Source of the DNA: Sanderia malayensis
Taxonomy: Eukaryota; Cnidaria; Scyphozoa; Semaeostomeae; Pelagiidae
Assembly: GCA_013076295.1 (NCBI GenBank)
Contig: RQOL01000719.1
Location: 1 to 64,000 of the forward strand
Direction of reading: 5' to 3'
Length of the DNA: 64,000 bases
Below are positions 23,758 through 37,692 of this stretch, one piece after another. Each line of letters begins with the position of its first letter. The stretch's first letter is position 1. The notes below the pieces were generated by a model. It was not told the DNA's origin. It made no database searches and saw only the letters and a list, made by a program, of their open reading frames with translations. A program made the translations under genes and the position numbers.

Positions 23758-25612
23758 GACGCAACTTTTCTAAAGAAAGTAAAGGTGGCAGGTCGGATCT
23801 TCCCCCCTGGCAATCGACCGCCCAGCGCCCACCCTGCCGCCCCCCTGAATGCCGGAGGTTGATAGCTTCAGTGTGAAGTTTGAAAAAAAAAGTTGCCTTC
23901 AAAAATTTAATGAATCCTGGAAAATTTAAACTCAATCACTAAAAAAAATTATATCAAACTGTAGCTAAGAAAACAGCGAATCCGATAAAAATATTCACAT
24001 TTCTTAACAGTGTTGTTTTGAATTTTAAGCGAGTATTTAGTGCATCCCAAGACAAAAGCCGTGAAAAAGTTTATTTATCAGCCAACTTTAAAAACACAAA
24101 TTTTCCTCTATCTTTGTCAAAATTTGTTCATTTTTACTCAAATTACACCAACACGAAGCTGATACCTTGGCGAATATGTATCGAAAGTAATTGGGTGCAT
24201 TTGAAATGCTTTTCGCAATTTTAGTTGTACATTTTTGAAGTCCAAGACATGATTTTGTTGATCAAAAATAGCCCTGAAATCAAACCCGTGAAAAAAATAG
24301 CATTTAAAACACAATTCACCAACTTTCAAATTAAATTAACGTGGCCAATTTTTGTCCTACACACCCCACGAAAATATCAACATGAAGCTAATAGCTTGGC
24401 GAACATTTATCGAAAGTATTTGGGTGAAAAAAACAAAGTTTTGGCAGGTTAAAAATTAATTTTCGCAAATGCAAAACACACGCGTGTTGCTTGAAAATTT
24501 CGTGTTTTCCAGCAAAATCCAAACACGGCTAAAACTGTCCAAAAACAGAGGAAAATTAAAAAAACAAAAAAAACAAAGCCATATTACTTTAGTTCTTGTG
24601 TAAATAAACAGTTATCGAAAGTTTAAATGGAGAAAATCGGCCCAGAACGACCCGAGACAATCAAAATTGTCTTCGTGTTTCGGTTAGGCCCCGGAGCCGA
24701 AAGAAAAACGTGAGGATAAACAAAACAAAACTCGTGCTATTTCCACCCAAAAACAATTGAATAAAGGAAATACCTTGAAATAATTGTCCACCAATTGTCT
24801 CCACAGGTCTTGACAACAATTGACACGTCTTTACAATTCATTTCCGGCATGTATTCGTGCTTAAACCCGAGCAACTTGCCGCCCGTTCAACTAAAAAAAC
24901 ACGTGCTTCTCCCTGCTCGTTTTGCATCTCGGCTAAAAGTGTCCAAAAACAGAGGAAAATCAACAAAGCAAAAAAAACAAAGCCACATAACTTTAGTTCT
25001 TGTGTAAATAAACAGTTATCGAAAGTTTAAATGGAGAAAATCGGCCCAGAACGACCCGAGAAAATCAAAATTGTCTTCGTGTGTTCGTTAGGCCCTTGCC
25101 TCAACACAAAAAACGTGAGTTGAAACAAAACAAAACTCGCAAAAAACAATTGAATAAAAGGAAATACCTTGAAATAATTGTCCACACATTGTCTCCACAG
25201 GTCCTGAGAAAAATTGACATGTCTTTACAATTGATTTCCGGCACGTATTCACGTTTAAACCCGAGCAACTTGCCGCCCGTTCAACTAAAAAAAACACGTG
25301 CTTCTCCCTGCTCGTTTTGCATCTCATTAACTCCGTCCTGGGAACTTTCTAGAAAGTCGGAACACAAAATGGGTCATAACTCTCGAACCGCTGGGGTTAG
25401 AAATTAGCGGAAAGCTTTAGTTTCATCAGCACAACGCAGCGATCATTTTTGTACCAATTTGCACCCTTATTGACCCCCAGAAAAAAAGCCTTTGAGTGGC
25501 AACGCCCGCTCCTTTGATCCCATTGTTCGGTCGAACGTCGATTGTTCACCAAACAATAGCCCATTGTTTAGAGTCAGCGGGTCACGTGTCGACGTAGATT
25601 ATATAATAGAGA
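23758..25612 (-). repeat. Long-class body with an extra 0.4-kb duplication, unit 4
   Basis: About 1.85 kb. Beyond the usual internal duplication, the segment from GGCTAAAACTGTCC to the CGTTTTGCATCTC motif occurs twice in tandem (about 24528-24931 and 24932-25330), which explains the extra length. It ends at CACGTGTCGACG and AGA before the CTAG at 25613. Confidence 0.8.
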
Positions 25613-26350
25613 CTAGCCGGGGGCCCGGTCGCTATGCTCCCTCCCCGGAGCCCCTTAAGTAACAAAAGTTTAATGTGGTTGGCGCGCTTCGCGCGCTGCA
25701 TTCGCTTCCGCTCATGCCCATACATACATACATACATACATACATACCTACATACATACATGCATACATACATACATACATACATACATACATACATACA
25801 TGAGCCGGGTTCGGTCGCTTCGCTCCCTCCCCGGAGCCCAGCAAGTAAACAAAGCTTAATCTGGTTGGCGCGCTTCGCGCGCTGCATTCGCTACCGCTCA
25901 TGCCCCTTTCAACCCCACGTACAATGGGTTAGCTCGCTGCGCTCGCCTGTGGTTGGCGCACTTCGTGCGCTGCATTCGCTAACGCTCATGCCCTTTTCAA
26001 CTCTACATACAATGGATTAGCTCGCTACGCTCGCCTGTGGTTGGCGCACTTCGTGCGCTGCATTCGCTTATGCTCATGCCCATACATACATACATACATA
26101 CATACATACATACCTACCTACATACATACATACATACATACATACATACATACATACATACATACATACATACATACATACATACATACATACATACAAA
26201 CATGGGCCGGGTTCGGTCGCTTCGCTCCCTCCCCGGAGCCCGTCAAATAGACAAAGCTTAATCTGGTTGGCGCGCTTCGCGCGCTGCATTCGCTGCCGCT
26301 CATGCCCATACATACATACATACATACATACATACATACATACATACATA
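25613..26350 (-). repeat. 3' terminal block with five GC modules, unit 5
   Basis: CTAG (25613) and a module, (CATA)n 25720-25800, a module, then two degenerate modules in tandem (25905-26080) with GCTCGCTGCGCTCGCCTG and the GCGCAC-TTC-GTGCGC hairpin, (CATA)n 26080-26200, a further module and (CATA)n to 26350. The degenerate modules resemble the start of the Rep-unit 3' half (6216-6280). Confidence 0.8.
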
Positions 26351-26995
26351 CATACCCTACAATACATACCCTACAATACATACCCTACAATACATACCGT
26401 ACAATACATGCCCTACATAACAAACCCTACTATATATACCCTACAATACATACCCCACAATACATACCCTACAATACATACCCTACAATACATACCCTAC
26501 AATACATACCCTACATAACATACCCTACTATACTTACCCTACAATACAAACCCTACAATACATTCCCTACAATACATACCCTACAATACATAACCTACAA
26601 TACATACCCTACAATACATACCCTACAATAAATACCCTACAATACATACCCTACAATACATACCCTACATAACATACCCTACAATACATACCCTACAATA
26701 CATACCCTACAATACATACCCTACAATACATACTTTACAATACATACCCTACATAACATACCCTACAATACATACCCTACAATGCATACCCTACATAACA
26801 TACCCTACAATACATACCCTACAATACATACCCTAAAATACATACCCTACAATACATACCCTACAAACATACCCTAAAATACATACCCTAAAATACATAC
26901 CCTAAAATACATACCCTAAAATACATACCCTACAATACATACCCTACAATGCATACCCTACAATACATACCCTACGATACATACCCTACGATACT
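26351..26995. repeat. 14-bp minisatellite, unit 5
   Basis: About 46 copies of the 14-bp unit with a run of aaaatacataccct variants near the end. The array at 35251-36212 follows the same order. Confidence 0.95.
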
Positions 26996-27992
26996 TGCCC
27001 CTGGCAAGCGACCACCTAGCGCCCACCCTGCCGCCCCCCTAAAATCCGTTTAAAAAATGAATTCATCAACGTACTTTAAAAACACTAAAACTTTCAAATC
27101 AAATTAACGTGGCCAATTTTTGTCCTACACACCAACGAAAATATCAACATGAAGCTAATAGCTTGGCGAACATTTATCGAAAGTATTTGAGTGAAAAAAA
27201 CAAAGTTTTGGCAGGCTAAAAATTAATTTTCGCAAATGCAAAACACACGCGTGTTGCTTGAAAATTTCGTATTTTTCAGCAAAATCCAAACTCGGCTAAA
27301 ACTGTCCAAAAACAGAGGAAAATCAAGAAAACAAAAAAAACAAAGCCATATAACTTTAGTTCTTGTGTAAATAAACAGTTATCGAATGTTTAAATGGAGA
27401 AAATCGGCCCAGAACGACCCGAGAAAATCAAAATTGTCTTCGTGTTTTGGTTAGGCCCTCGAGCCGAAAGAAAAACGTGAGGTGAAACAAAACAAAACTC
27501 GTGCTATTTAAAGCCAAAAACAATTGAATAAAGAAAATACCTTGAAATAATTGTCCACCAATTGTCTCCACAGGTCTTGACAACAATTGACACGTCTTTA
27601 CAATTGATTTCCGGCACGTATTCCTGGTTAAAGCCGAGCAACTTGCCGCCCGTTCAACTAAAAAAACACGTGCTTCTCCTTGCTCGTTTTGCATCTCATT
27701 AACTCCGTCCTCGGAACTTTCTAGAAAGTCGGAACACAAAATGGGCCATAACTCCCGAACCGTTTGGAGTAGAAATTAGCGGAAGACTTTACTGTGATCA
27801 GCGCAATGCAGCGATCATTTTAATACCAATTTGCACCCTTATTGACCCCCAGGAAAAAAGCCTTTTTGATCACAACGAAATTCCTTTGATCCCATTGTTT
27901 CTTCGAACGTCGATTGTTCAAGAGACAATGGAGCATTGTTTGGCGGGTTGGGGTCACGTGTCGACGTAGATTATAAAATAGAGATAGATAGA
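26996..27992 (-). repeat. Short-class body, unit 5
   Basis: About 1 kb, starting CCCCTGGCAAGCGACCACCT and ending at CACGTGTCGACG and AGATAGATAGA before the CTAG at 27993. Confidence 0.8.
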
Positions 27993-28252
27993 CTAGCCGG
28001 GGGCCCGGTCGCTACGCTCCCTCCCCGGAGCCCATCAAACTCAAAAAGCTTAATGTGGTTGGGGCGCTTCGCACGCTGCATTTGCTCCCGCTCACATACA
28101 TACATACATACATACATACATACATACATACATACATGAGCCGGGTTCGGTCGCTTCGCTCCCTCCCCGGAGCCCGTCAAGTAAACAAAGCTTAATCTGG
28201 TTGGCGCGCTTCGCGCGCTGCATTCGCCCCCGCTCATGCCCATACATACATA
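27993..28252 (-). repeat. 3' terminal block, unit 6
   Basis: CTAG (27993), a module with a decayed hairpin arm (GCGC-TTC-GCAC), (CATA)n 28093-28136, and a second module with the full GCGCGC-TTC-GCGCGC hairpin. Confidence 0.75.
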
Positions 28253-28955
28253 CATACCCTACAATACATACCTTACAATACATACCCTACAATACATACC
28301 CTACATAACATACCCTACAATACATACCCTACAATACATAGCCTACCATACATACCTTAGAATACATACCCTACAATACATACATTACAATACATACCCT
28401 ACAATACATACCCTACAATACATACCTTACAATACATACCCTACAATACATACCCTACAATACAAACCCTACAATACATACCCTACAATACAAACCCTAC
28501 AATACATACCCTACAATACATTCCCTACATAACATACCCTACATAACATACCCTACAATACATACCCTACCATACATACATTACAATACATACCCTACAA
28601 TACATACCCTACAATACATACCTTACAATACATACCCTACAATACATACCCTACAATACAAACCCTACAATACATACCCTACAATACAAACCCTACAATA
28701 CATACCCTACAATACATTCCCTACATAACATACCCTACATAACATACCCTACAATACATACCCTACCATACATACCCTACAATACATACCCTACAATACA
28801 TACCCTACAATACATACCATACAATACATACCATAAATAACATACCCTACAATACATACCCTACAATACATATCCTACATAACATACCCTACATTACATA
28901 CCCTACAATACATACCCTACAATACATACCCTACAATACATACCATACCATACTT
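28253..28955. repeat. 14-bp minisatellite, unit 6
   Basis: About 50 copies of the 14-bp unit. A block of about 210 bases is repeated internally (28370-28560 and 28575-28770). Confidence 0.95.
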
Positions 28956-29959
28956 CCCCCCTGGCAAGCGACCACCCAGCGCCCACCCTGCCGCCCCCCT
29001 AGAAGCCGTTTCTTGTGAAAGTGAAAAAATGAATTCACCAAGGTACTTTACAAACACTAAAACTTTCAAATTCAATTAGTGTGGCCAAATTTTGTCCTAC
29101 ACACCCCATGAAAATATCAACATGAAGCTAATAGCTTGGAGAACATTTACGAAAATATTTGGGGAAAAAAACAAAGTTTTGGCAGGTTAAAAATTAATTT
29201 TCGCAAATGCAAAACACACGCGTGTTGCTTGAAAATTTCGTGTTTTGCAGCAAAATTCAAACTCGGCGAAAACTGTCCAAAAACAGAGGAAAATCAACAA
29301 AACAAAAAACACAAAGCCATATAACTTTAGTTTTCATGTAAATAAAGAGTTATCGAAAGTTTAAATGGAGAAAATCGGCCCAGAACGACCCAAGAAAATC
29401 AAAATTGTCTTCGTGTTTTGATTAGGCCGTCGAGCCGAAAGAAAAACGTGAGGTTAAACAAAACAAAGCTCGTGCTATTTAAAGCCAAAAACAATTGAAT
29501 AAAAGAAATACCTTGAAATAATTGTTCACCAATTGTCTCCACAGGTCTTGACAACAATTGACACGTCTTTACAATTGATTTCCGGCACGTATTCACGTTT
29601 AAACCCGAGCAACTTGCCGCCCGTTCAACCGAAAAAACAGGTGCTTCTCCCTGCTCGTTTTGCATCTCATTAACTCCGTCCTCGGAACTTTCTAGAAGGT
29701 CGGAACACAAAATGGGCCATAACTCCCGAGCCGCTGGGGTTAGAAATTAGCGGAAAGCTTTAGTTTCATCAGCACCACGCAGCGATCATTTCCATACCAA
29801 TTTGCACCCTTATTGACCGCCAGAAAAAAAGCCTTTGACTGGCAACGCCCGCTCCTTTGATCCCATTGTTCGGTCGAACGTCGATTGTTCACCAAACAAT
29901 AGCCCATTGTTCACAGTCGGCCGGTCACATGATGTACAATTTTATATATTATAGATAGA
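28956..29959 (-). repeat. Short-class body, unit 6
   Basis: About 1 kb. Its extreme end differs from most copies: the CACGTG has become CACATG and the terminal stretch reads TTTTATATATTATAGATAGA before the CTAG at 29960. Confidence 0.8.
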
Positions 29960-30245
29960 CTAGCCGGGGCCCGTCGCTACGCTCCCTCCCCGGAGCCCAT
30001 CAAACTCAAAAAGCTTAATGTGGTTGGGGCGCTTCGCACGCTGCATTCGCTCCCGAGCACATACATACATACATACATACATACATACATACATACATAC
30101 ATGAGCCGGGTTCGGTCGCTTCGCTCCCTCCCCGGAGCCCGTCAAGTAAACAAAGCTTAATCTAGTTGGCGCGCCTCGCGCGCTGCATTCGCTACCGCTC
30201 ATGCCCATACATATATACATACATACCTACATACATACATACATA
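29960..30245 (-). repeat. 3' terminal block, unit 7
   Basis: CTAG (29960), a module (slightly shortened, GGGGCCCGTCGC), (CATA)n 30059-30101 and a second module. It is a copy of 22171-22460. Confidence 0.75.
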
Positions 30246-32489
30246 CATACCCTACACTACATACCTTGCAATACATACCCTACAATACATACCCTACATA
30301 CATACCCTACATAACATACACTACACTACATACCCTACAATACATACCCTGCAATACATACCCTACAATACATACCCTAATCATACCTACATACATACCC
30401 TACAATACATACCCTACAATACATACCCTACGATACATACCCTACAATGCATACCCTACAAAAATACCCTACAATACATACCCTAGAATACATACCCTAC
30501 ATAACATACCCTACAATACATACCCTACATACATACCCTACAATAATTCCTCACCATACATTACCCTACAATAATACCCTACAATAAATACTCTACAATA
30601 CATACCCTACATAACATACCCTAATACATACCCTACAATACATACCCTACAATACATACACTACGATACATACCCAACGATACATACCTGCAATACATAC
30701 CCTACAATACATACCCACAATACATACCTTACATACATACCCTACCATACATACGCTACAATACATACCCTAGAAAACATACCCTACAATACATACCCTA
30801 CAATACATATCCTACAATACATACCCTACAATACATGCCCTACCATACATACCCTACAATACATACCTTACAATACATACCCTACAATACATACCTTACA
30901 ATACATACCCTACCATACATACCCTACAATACATACCTTACAATACAAATACCCTACAATACATACCCTACAATACATACCCTACGATACATGCCCTACA
31001 ATACATACCCTACGATACATACCTACAATACGTACCCTACAATACATACCCTACAATATATACCCTACAATACAAACCCTACATAACATACCCTACATAA
31101 CATACCCTACAATACATACCCTACAATAAATACCCTACAATAAATGCCTTACAATACATACCCTACAATATATACCCTACAAAAAATACCCTACAATAAA
31201 TACCCTACAATACATACCCTACAATAAATACCATACAATACATACCCTACAATAAATACCCTACAATACATACCCTACAATAAATACCCTACAATACATA
31301 CCCTTCATAACATACCCTACAATACATACCCTACAATACATACCCTACAATACATACCCTACAATACATACCTTACATAGCATACCCTACGATACATACC
31401 CTACATACCATACCCTACATACATACCCTACAATACATACCCTACAAAACATACCCTACGATACATACCCTACAATGCATACCCTACAATAAATACCCTA
31501 CAAACATACCCTAGAATACATACCCTACATAACATACCCTACAATACATACCCTACGATACATACCCTACAATAAATTCCTCACCATACATTACCCTACA
31601 ATAATTACCCTACAATAAATACTCTACAATACATACCCTACATAACATACCCTACATACATACCCTACAATACATACCCTACAATACATACCCTACAATA
31701 CATACCTTACATACATACCCTACCATACATACGCTAGAAAACATACCCTACAATACATACCCTACAATACATACCTTACAATACATACCCTACGATAAAT
31801 ACCCTACAATACATACCTTACAATACATACCCGAAAATACATACCTTACAATACATGCCTTACAATACATACCCTACAATACATACCCTACGATACATGC
31901 CCTACGATACATACCCTACGATACATACCTCACAATACGTACCTTACAATACATACCCTACAATATATACCCTACAATACAAACCCTACATAACATACCC
32001 TACAAAAGATACCCTAAAATACATACCCTACAATACATACCCTACAATACATACCTTACAATACATACCCTACGATAAATACCCTACAATACATACCTTA
32101 CAATACATACCCTAAAATACATACCTTACAATACATACCTTACAATACATACCCTACAATACATTCCCTACAATAAATACCCTACAATACATACCCTACA
32201 ATAAATACCCTACAATACATACCCTATAACACATACCCTACATAACATACCCTACAATACATACCCTACAATAAATACCCTACAATAAATGCCCTACAAT
32301 ACATACCCTACAATAAATACCCTACAAAAAATACCCTACAATAAATACCCTACAATACATACCCTACAATAAATACCATACAATACATACCCTACAATAA
32401 ATACCCTACAATACATACGCTACAATACATACCCTACAATAAATACCATACAATAAATACCCTACAATACATATCCTACAATACATACT
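30246..32489. repeat. 14-bp minisatellite, unit 7
   Basis: About 2.2 kb. Its start and end match the array of unit 4, with about 0.9 kb of additional repeats in the middle. It contains many one-base losses relative to unit 4. Confidence 0.95.
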
Positions 32490-34332
32490 ACGACGCAACA
32501 TTTCTAAAGAAAGTAAAGGTGGCAGGTCGGATCTTCCCCCCTGGCAATCGACCGCCCAGCGCCCACCCTGCCGCCCCCCTGAATGCTTGAGGTTGATAGC
32601 TTCAGTGTGAAGTTTGAAAAAAAAAGTTGCCTTCAAAAATTTAATGAATCCTGGAAAATTAAACTCAATCACTAAAAAAAATTATATCAAACTGTAGCTA
32701 AGAAAACAGCGAATCCGATAAAAATATTCACATTTCTTAACAGTGTTGTTTTGAATTTTAAGCGAGTATTTAGTGCAGCCCAAGACAAAAGCCGTGAAAA
32801 AGTTTATTCATCAGCCAACTTTAAAAACACAAATTTTCCTCTATCTTTGTCAAAATTTGTTCATTTTTACTCAAATTACACCAACACGAAGCTGATACCT
32901 TGGCGAATATGTATCGAAAGTAATTGGGTGCATTTGAAATGCTTTTCGCAATTTTAGTTGTACATTTTTGAATCCAAGACATGATTTTGTTGATCAAAAA
33001 TAGCCCTGAAATTGAAAAAAATAGCATTTAAAACACAATCCACCAACTTTCAAATTAAATTAACGTGGCCAATTTTTGTCCTAACACCCCACGAAAATAT
33101 CAACATGAAGCTAATAGCTTGGCGAACATTTATCGAAAGTATTTGGGTGAAAAAAACAAAGTTTTGGCAGGTTAAAAATTAATTTTCGCAAATGCAAAAC
33201 ACACGCGTGTTGCTTGAAAATTTCGTGTTTTCCAGCAAAATCCAAACACGGCTAAAACTGTCCAAAAACAGAGGAAAAACAAAAAAACAAAAAAAACAAA
33301 GCCATATTACTTTAGTTCTTGTGTAAATAAACAGTTATCGAAAGTTTAAATGGAGAAAATCGGCCCAGAACGACCCGAAAAATCAAAATTGTCTTCGTGT
33401 TTCGGTTAGGCCCCGGAGCCGAAAGAAAAACGTGAGGATAAACAAAACAAAACTCGTGCTATTTCCACCCAAAAACAATTGAATAAAGGAAATACCTTGA
33501 AATAATTGTCCACCAATTGTCTCCACAGGTCTTGACAACAATTGACACGTCTTTACAATTCATTTCCGGCATGTATTCGTGCTTAAACCCGAGCAACTTG
33601 CCGCCCGTTCAACTAAAAAAACACGTGCTTCTCCCTGCTCGTTTTGCATCTCGGCTAAAAGTGTCCAAAAACAGAGGAAAATCAACAAAACAAAAAAAAC
33701 AAAGCCACATAACTTTAGTTCTTGTGTAAATAAACAGTTATCGAAAGTTTAAATGGAGAAAATCGGCCCAGAACGACCCGAGAAAATCAAAATTGTCTTC
33801 GTGTTTTCGTTAGGCCCTTGCCTCAACACAAAAAACGTGAGTTGAAACAAAACAAAACTCGCAAAAAACAATTGAATAAAAGGAAATACCTTGAAATAAT
33901 TGTCCACACATTGTCTCCACAGGTCCTGAGAACAATTGACATGTCTTTACAATTGATTTCCGGCACGTATTCACGTTTAAACCCGAGCAACTTGCCGCCC
34001 GTTCAACTAAAAAAACACGTGCTTCTCCCTGCTCGTTTTGCATCTCATTAACTCCGTCCTGGGAACTTTCTAGAAAGTCGGAACACAAAATGGGTCATAA
34101 CTCTCGAACCGCTGGGGTTAGAAATTAGCGGAAAGCTTTAGTTTCATCAGCACAACGCAGCGATCATTTTGTACCAATTTGCAACCTTATTGACCCCCAG
34201 AAAAAAAGCCTTTGAGTGGCAACGCCCGCTTCTTTGATCCCATTGTTCGGTCGAACGTCGATTGTTCACCAAACAATAGCCCATTGTTTAGAGTCAGCGG
34301 GTCACGTGTCGACGTAGATTATATAATAGAGA
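32490..34332 (-). repeat. Long-class body with 0.4-kb duplication, unit 7
   Basis: Near-identical to 23758-25612, including the tandem 0.4-kb duplication (about 33246-33650 and 33652-34040). It has several one-base deletions and one deletion of about ten bases near 33011. Confidence 0.85.
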
Positions 34333-35250
34333 CTAGCCGGGGGCCCGGTCGCTACGCTCCCTCCCCGGAGCCCCTTAAGTAACAAAAGTTTAATGTGGTT
34401 GGCGCGCTTCGCGCGCTGCATTCGCTTCCGCTCATGCCCATACATACATACATACATACATACATACCTACATACATACATGCATACATACATACATACA
34501 TACATACATACATACATACATGAGCCGGGTTCGGTCGCTTCGCTCCCTCCCCGGAGCCCAGCAAGTAAACAAAGCTTAATCTGGTTGGCGCGCTTCGCGC
34601 GCTGCATTCGCTTCCGCTCATGCCCATACATACATACATACATACATACATACCTACATACATACATGCATACATACATACATACATACATACATACATA
34701 CATACATGAGCCGGGTTCGGTCGCTTCGCTCCCTCCCCGGAGCCCAGCAAGTAAACAAAGCTTAGTCTGGTTGGCGCGCTTCGCCGCTGCATTCGCTACC
34801 GCTCATGCCCCTTTTAACCCCACGTACAATGGGTTAGCTCGCTGCGCTCGCCTGTGGTTGGCGCACTTTGTGCGCTGCATTCGCTTACGCTCATGCCCTT
34901 TTCAACTCTACATACAATGGGCTAGCTCGCTACGCTCGCCTGTGGTTGGCGCACTTCGTGCTGTTGCTCGCTTATGCTCATGCCCATACATACATACATA
35001 CATACATACATACATACATACCTACCTACATACATACATACATACATACATACATACATACATACATACATACATACATACATACATACATACATACATA
35101 CAAACATGGGCCGGGTTCGGTCGCTTCGCTCCCTCCCCGGAGCCCGTCAAAAGACAAAGCTTAATCTGGTTGGCGCGCTTCGCGCGCTGCATTCGCTGCC
35201 GCTCATGCCCATACATACATACATACATACATACATACATACATACATAC
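34333..35250 (-). repeat. 3' terminal block with six GC modules, unit 8
   Basis: A copy of 25613-26350 with one ATAC + module cassette duplicated (34439-34600 and 34620-34790). It carries base losses, such as TTCGCCGCTGC for TTCGCGCGCTGC near 34782. Confidence 0.8.
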
Positions 35251-36212
35251 ATACCCTACAATACATACCCTACAATACATACCCTACAATACATACCGTA
35301 CAATACATGCCCTACATAACAAACCCTACTATATATACCCTACAATACATACCCACAATACACCCTACAATACATACCCTACAATACATACCCTACAATA
35401 CATACCCTACATAACATACCCTACTATACTTACCCTACAATACAAACCCTACAATACATACCCTACAATACATACCCTACAATACATAACTACAATACAT
35501 ACCCTACAATACATACCCTACAATAAATACCCTACAATACATACCCTACAATACATACCCTACATAACATACCCTACAATACATACCCTACAATACATAC
35601 TACAATACATACCCTACAATACATACTTACAATACATACCCTACATAACATACCCTACAATACATACCCTACAATGCATACCCTACATAACATACCCTAC
35701 AATACATACCCTACAATACATACCCTAAATACATACCCTCAATACATACCCTACAAACATACCCTACAATACAAACCCTACAATACATACTACAATACAT
35801 ACCCTTCAATACATAACCTACAATACATACCCTACAATACATACCCTACAATAAATACCCTACAATACATACCCTACAATACATACCCTACATACCCTAC
35901 AATACATACCCTACAATACATACCCTACAATACATACCCTACAATACATACTTTACAATACATACCCTACATAACATACCCTACAATACATACCCTACAA
36001 TGCATACCCTACATAACATACCCTACAATACATACCCTACAATACATACCCTAAAATACATACCCTACAATACATACCCTACAAAACATACCCTAAAATA
36101 CATACCCTAAAATACATACCCTAAAATACATACCCTAAAATACATACCCTACAATACATACCCTACAATGCATACCCTACAATACATACCCTACGATACA
36201 TACCCTACGATA
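35251..36212. repeat. 14-bp minisatellite, unit 8
   Basis: About 0.96 kb of the 14-bp unit. It follows the order of 26351-26995 with an inserted segment and many single-base deletions. Confidence 0.95.
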
Positions 36213-37201
36213 CTTGCCCCTGGCAAGCGACCACCTAGCGCCCCATCCTGCCGCCCCCCTAAAATCCGTTTAAAAATGAATCCATCAACGTACTTTAAAA
36301 ACACTAAAACTTTCAAATCAAATTAACGTGGCCAATTTTTGTCCTACACACCCAACGAAAATATCAACATGAAGCTAATAGCTTGGCGAACATTTATCGA
36401 AAGTATTTGAGTGAAAAAAACAAAGTTTTGGCAGGCTAAAAATTAATTTTCGCAAATGCAAAACACACGCGTGTTGCTTGAAAATTTCGTGTTTTTCAGC
36501 AAAATCCAAACTCGGCTAAAACTGTCCAAAAACAGAGGAAAATCAAGAAAACAAAAAAAAAACAAAGCCATATAACTTTAGTTCTTGTGTAAATAAACAG
36601 TTATCGAAAGTTTAAATGGAGAAAATCGCCCAGAACGACCCGAGAAAATCAAAATTGTCTTCGTGTTTTGGTTAGGCCCTCGAGCCGAAAGAAAACGTGA
36701 GGTGAAACAAAACAAAACTCGTGCTATTTAAAGCCAAAAACAATTGAATAAAGAAAATACCTTGAAATAATTGTCCACCAATTGTCTCCACAGGTCTTGA
36801 CAACAATTGACACGTCTTTACAATTGATTTCCGGCACGTATTCCTGGTTAAAGCCGAGCAACTTGCCGCCCGTTCAACTAAAAAAACACGTGCTTCTCCT
36901 TGCTCGTTTTGCATCTCATTAACTCCGTCCTCGGAACTTTCTAGAAAGTCGGAACACAAAATGGGCCATAACTCCCGAACCGTTTGGAGTAGAAATTAGC
37001 GGAAGACTTTACTGTGATCAGCGCAATGCAGCGATCATTTTGATACCAATTTGCACCCTTATTGACCCCCAGGAAAAAAGCCTTTTTGATCACAACGAAA
37101 TTCCTTTGATCCCATTGTTTCTTCGAACGTCGATTGTTCAAGAGACAATGAGCATTGTTTGGCGGTTGGGTCACGTGTCGACGTAGATTATATAATAGAG
37201 A
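36213..37201 (-). repeat. Short-class body, unit 8
   Basis: Near-identical to 26996-27992, with one-base losses in G and A runs (for example near 36629, 36696 and 37151-37167). Confidence 0.85.
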
Positions 37202-37692
37202 CTAGCCGGGGGCACTCGCTACGCTCGCTTCCCGGAGCCCGTCAAGTACAAAAAGTTTAATGTGGTTGGCGCGCTTCGCGCGCTGCATTCGCTTCCGCTC
37301 ATGCCCATACATACATACATACATACTTACATACCTACATACATACATACATACATACATACATACATACATACATACATACATGGGCCGGGTTCGGTCG
37401 CTTCGCTCCCTCCCCGGAGCCCGTCAAGTAGACAAAGCTTAATCTGGTTGGCGCGCTTCGCGCGCTGCATTCGCTGCCGCTCATGCCCATACATACATAC
37501 ATACATATATACATACCTACACACATACATACCTACATACCTACATACATACATACATACATACATACATACATACATACATGGGCCGGGTTCGGTCGCT
37601 TCGCTCCCTCCCCGGAGCCCGTCAAGTAGATTAAGCTTAATCTGGTTGGCGCGCTGCGCGCGCTGCATTCGCTGCCGCTCATACCGATACAT
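37202..37692 (-). repeat. 3' terminal block, unit 9
   Basis: CTAG (37202) and a module, (CATA)n 37307-37384, a module, (CATA)n 37486-37582, and a third module whose hairpin reads GCGCGC-TGC-GCGCGC. Confidence 0.75.
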
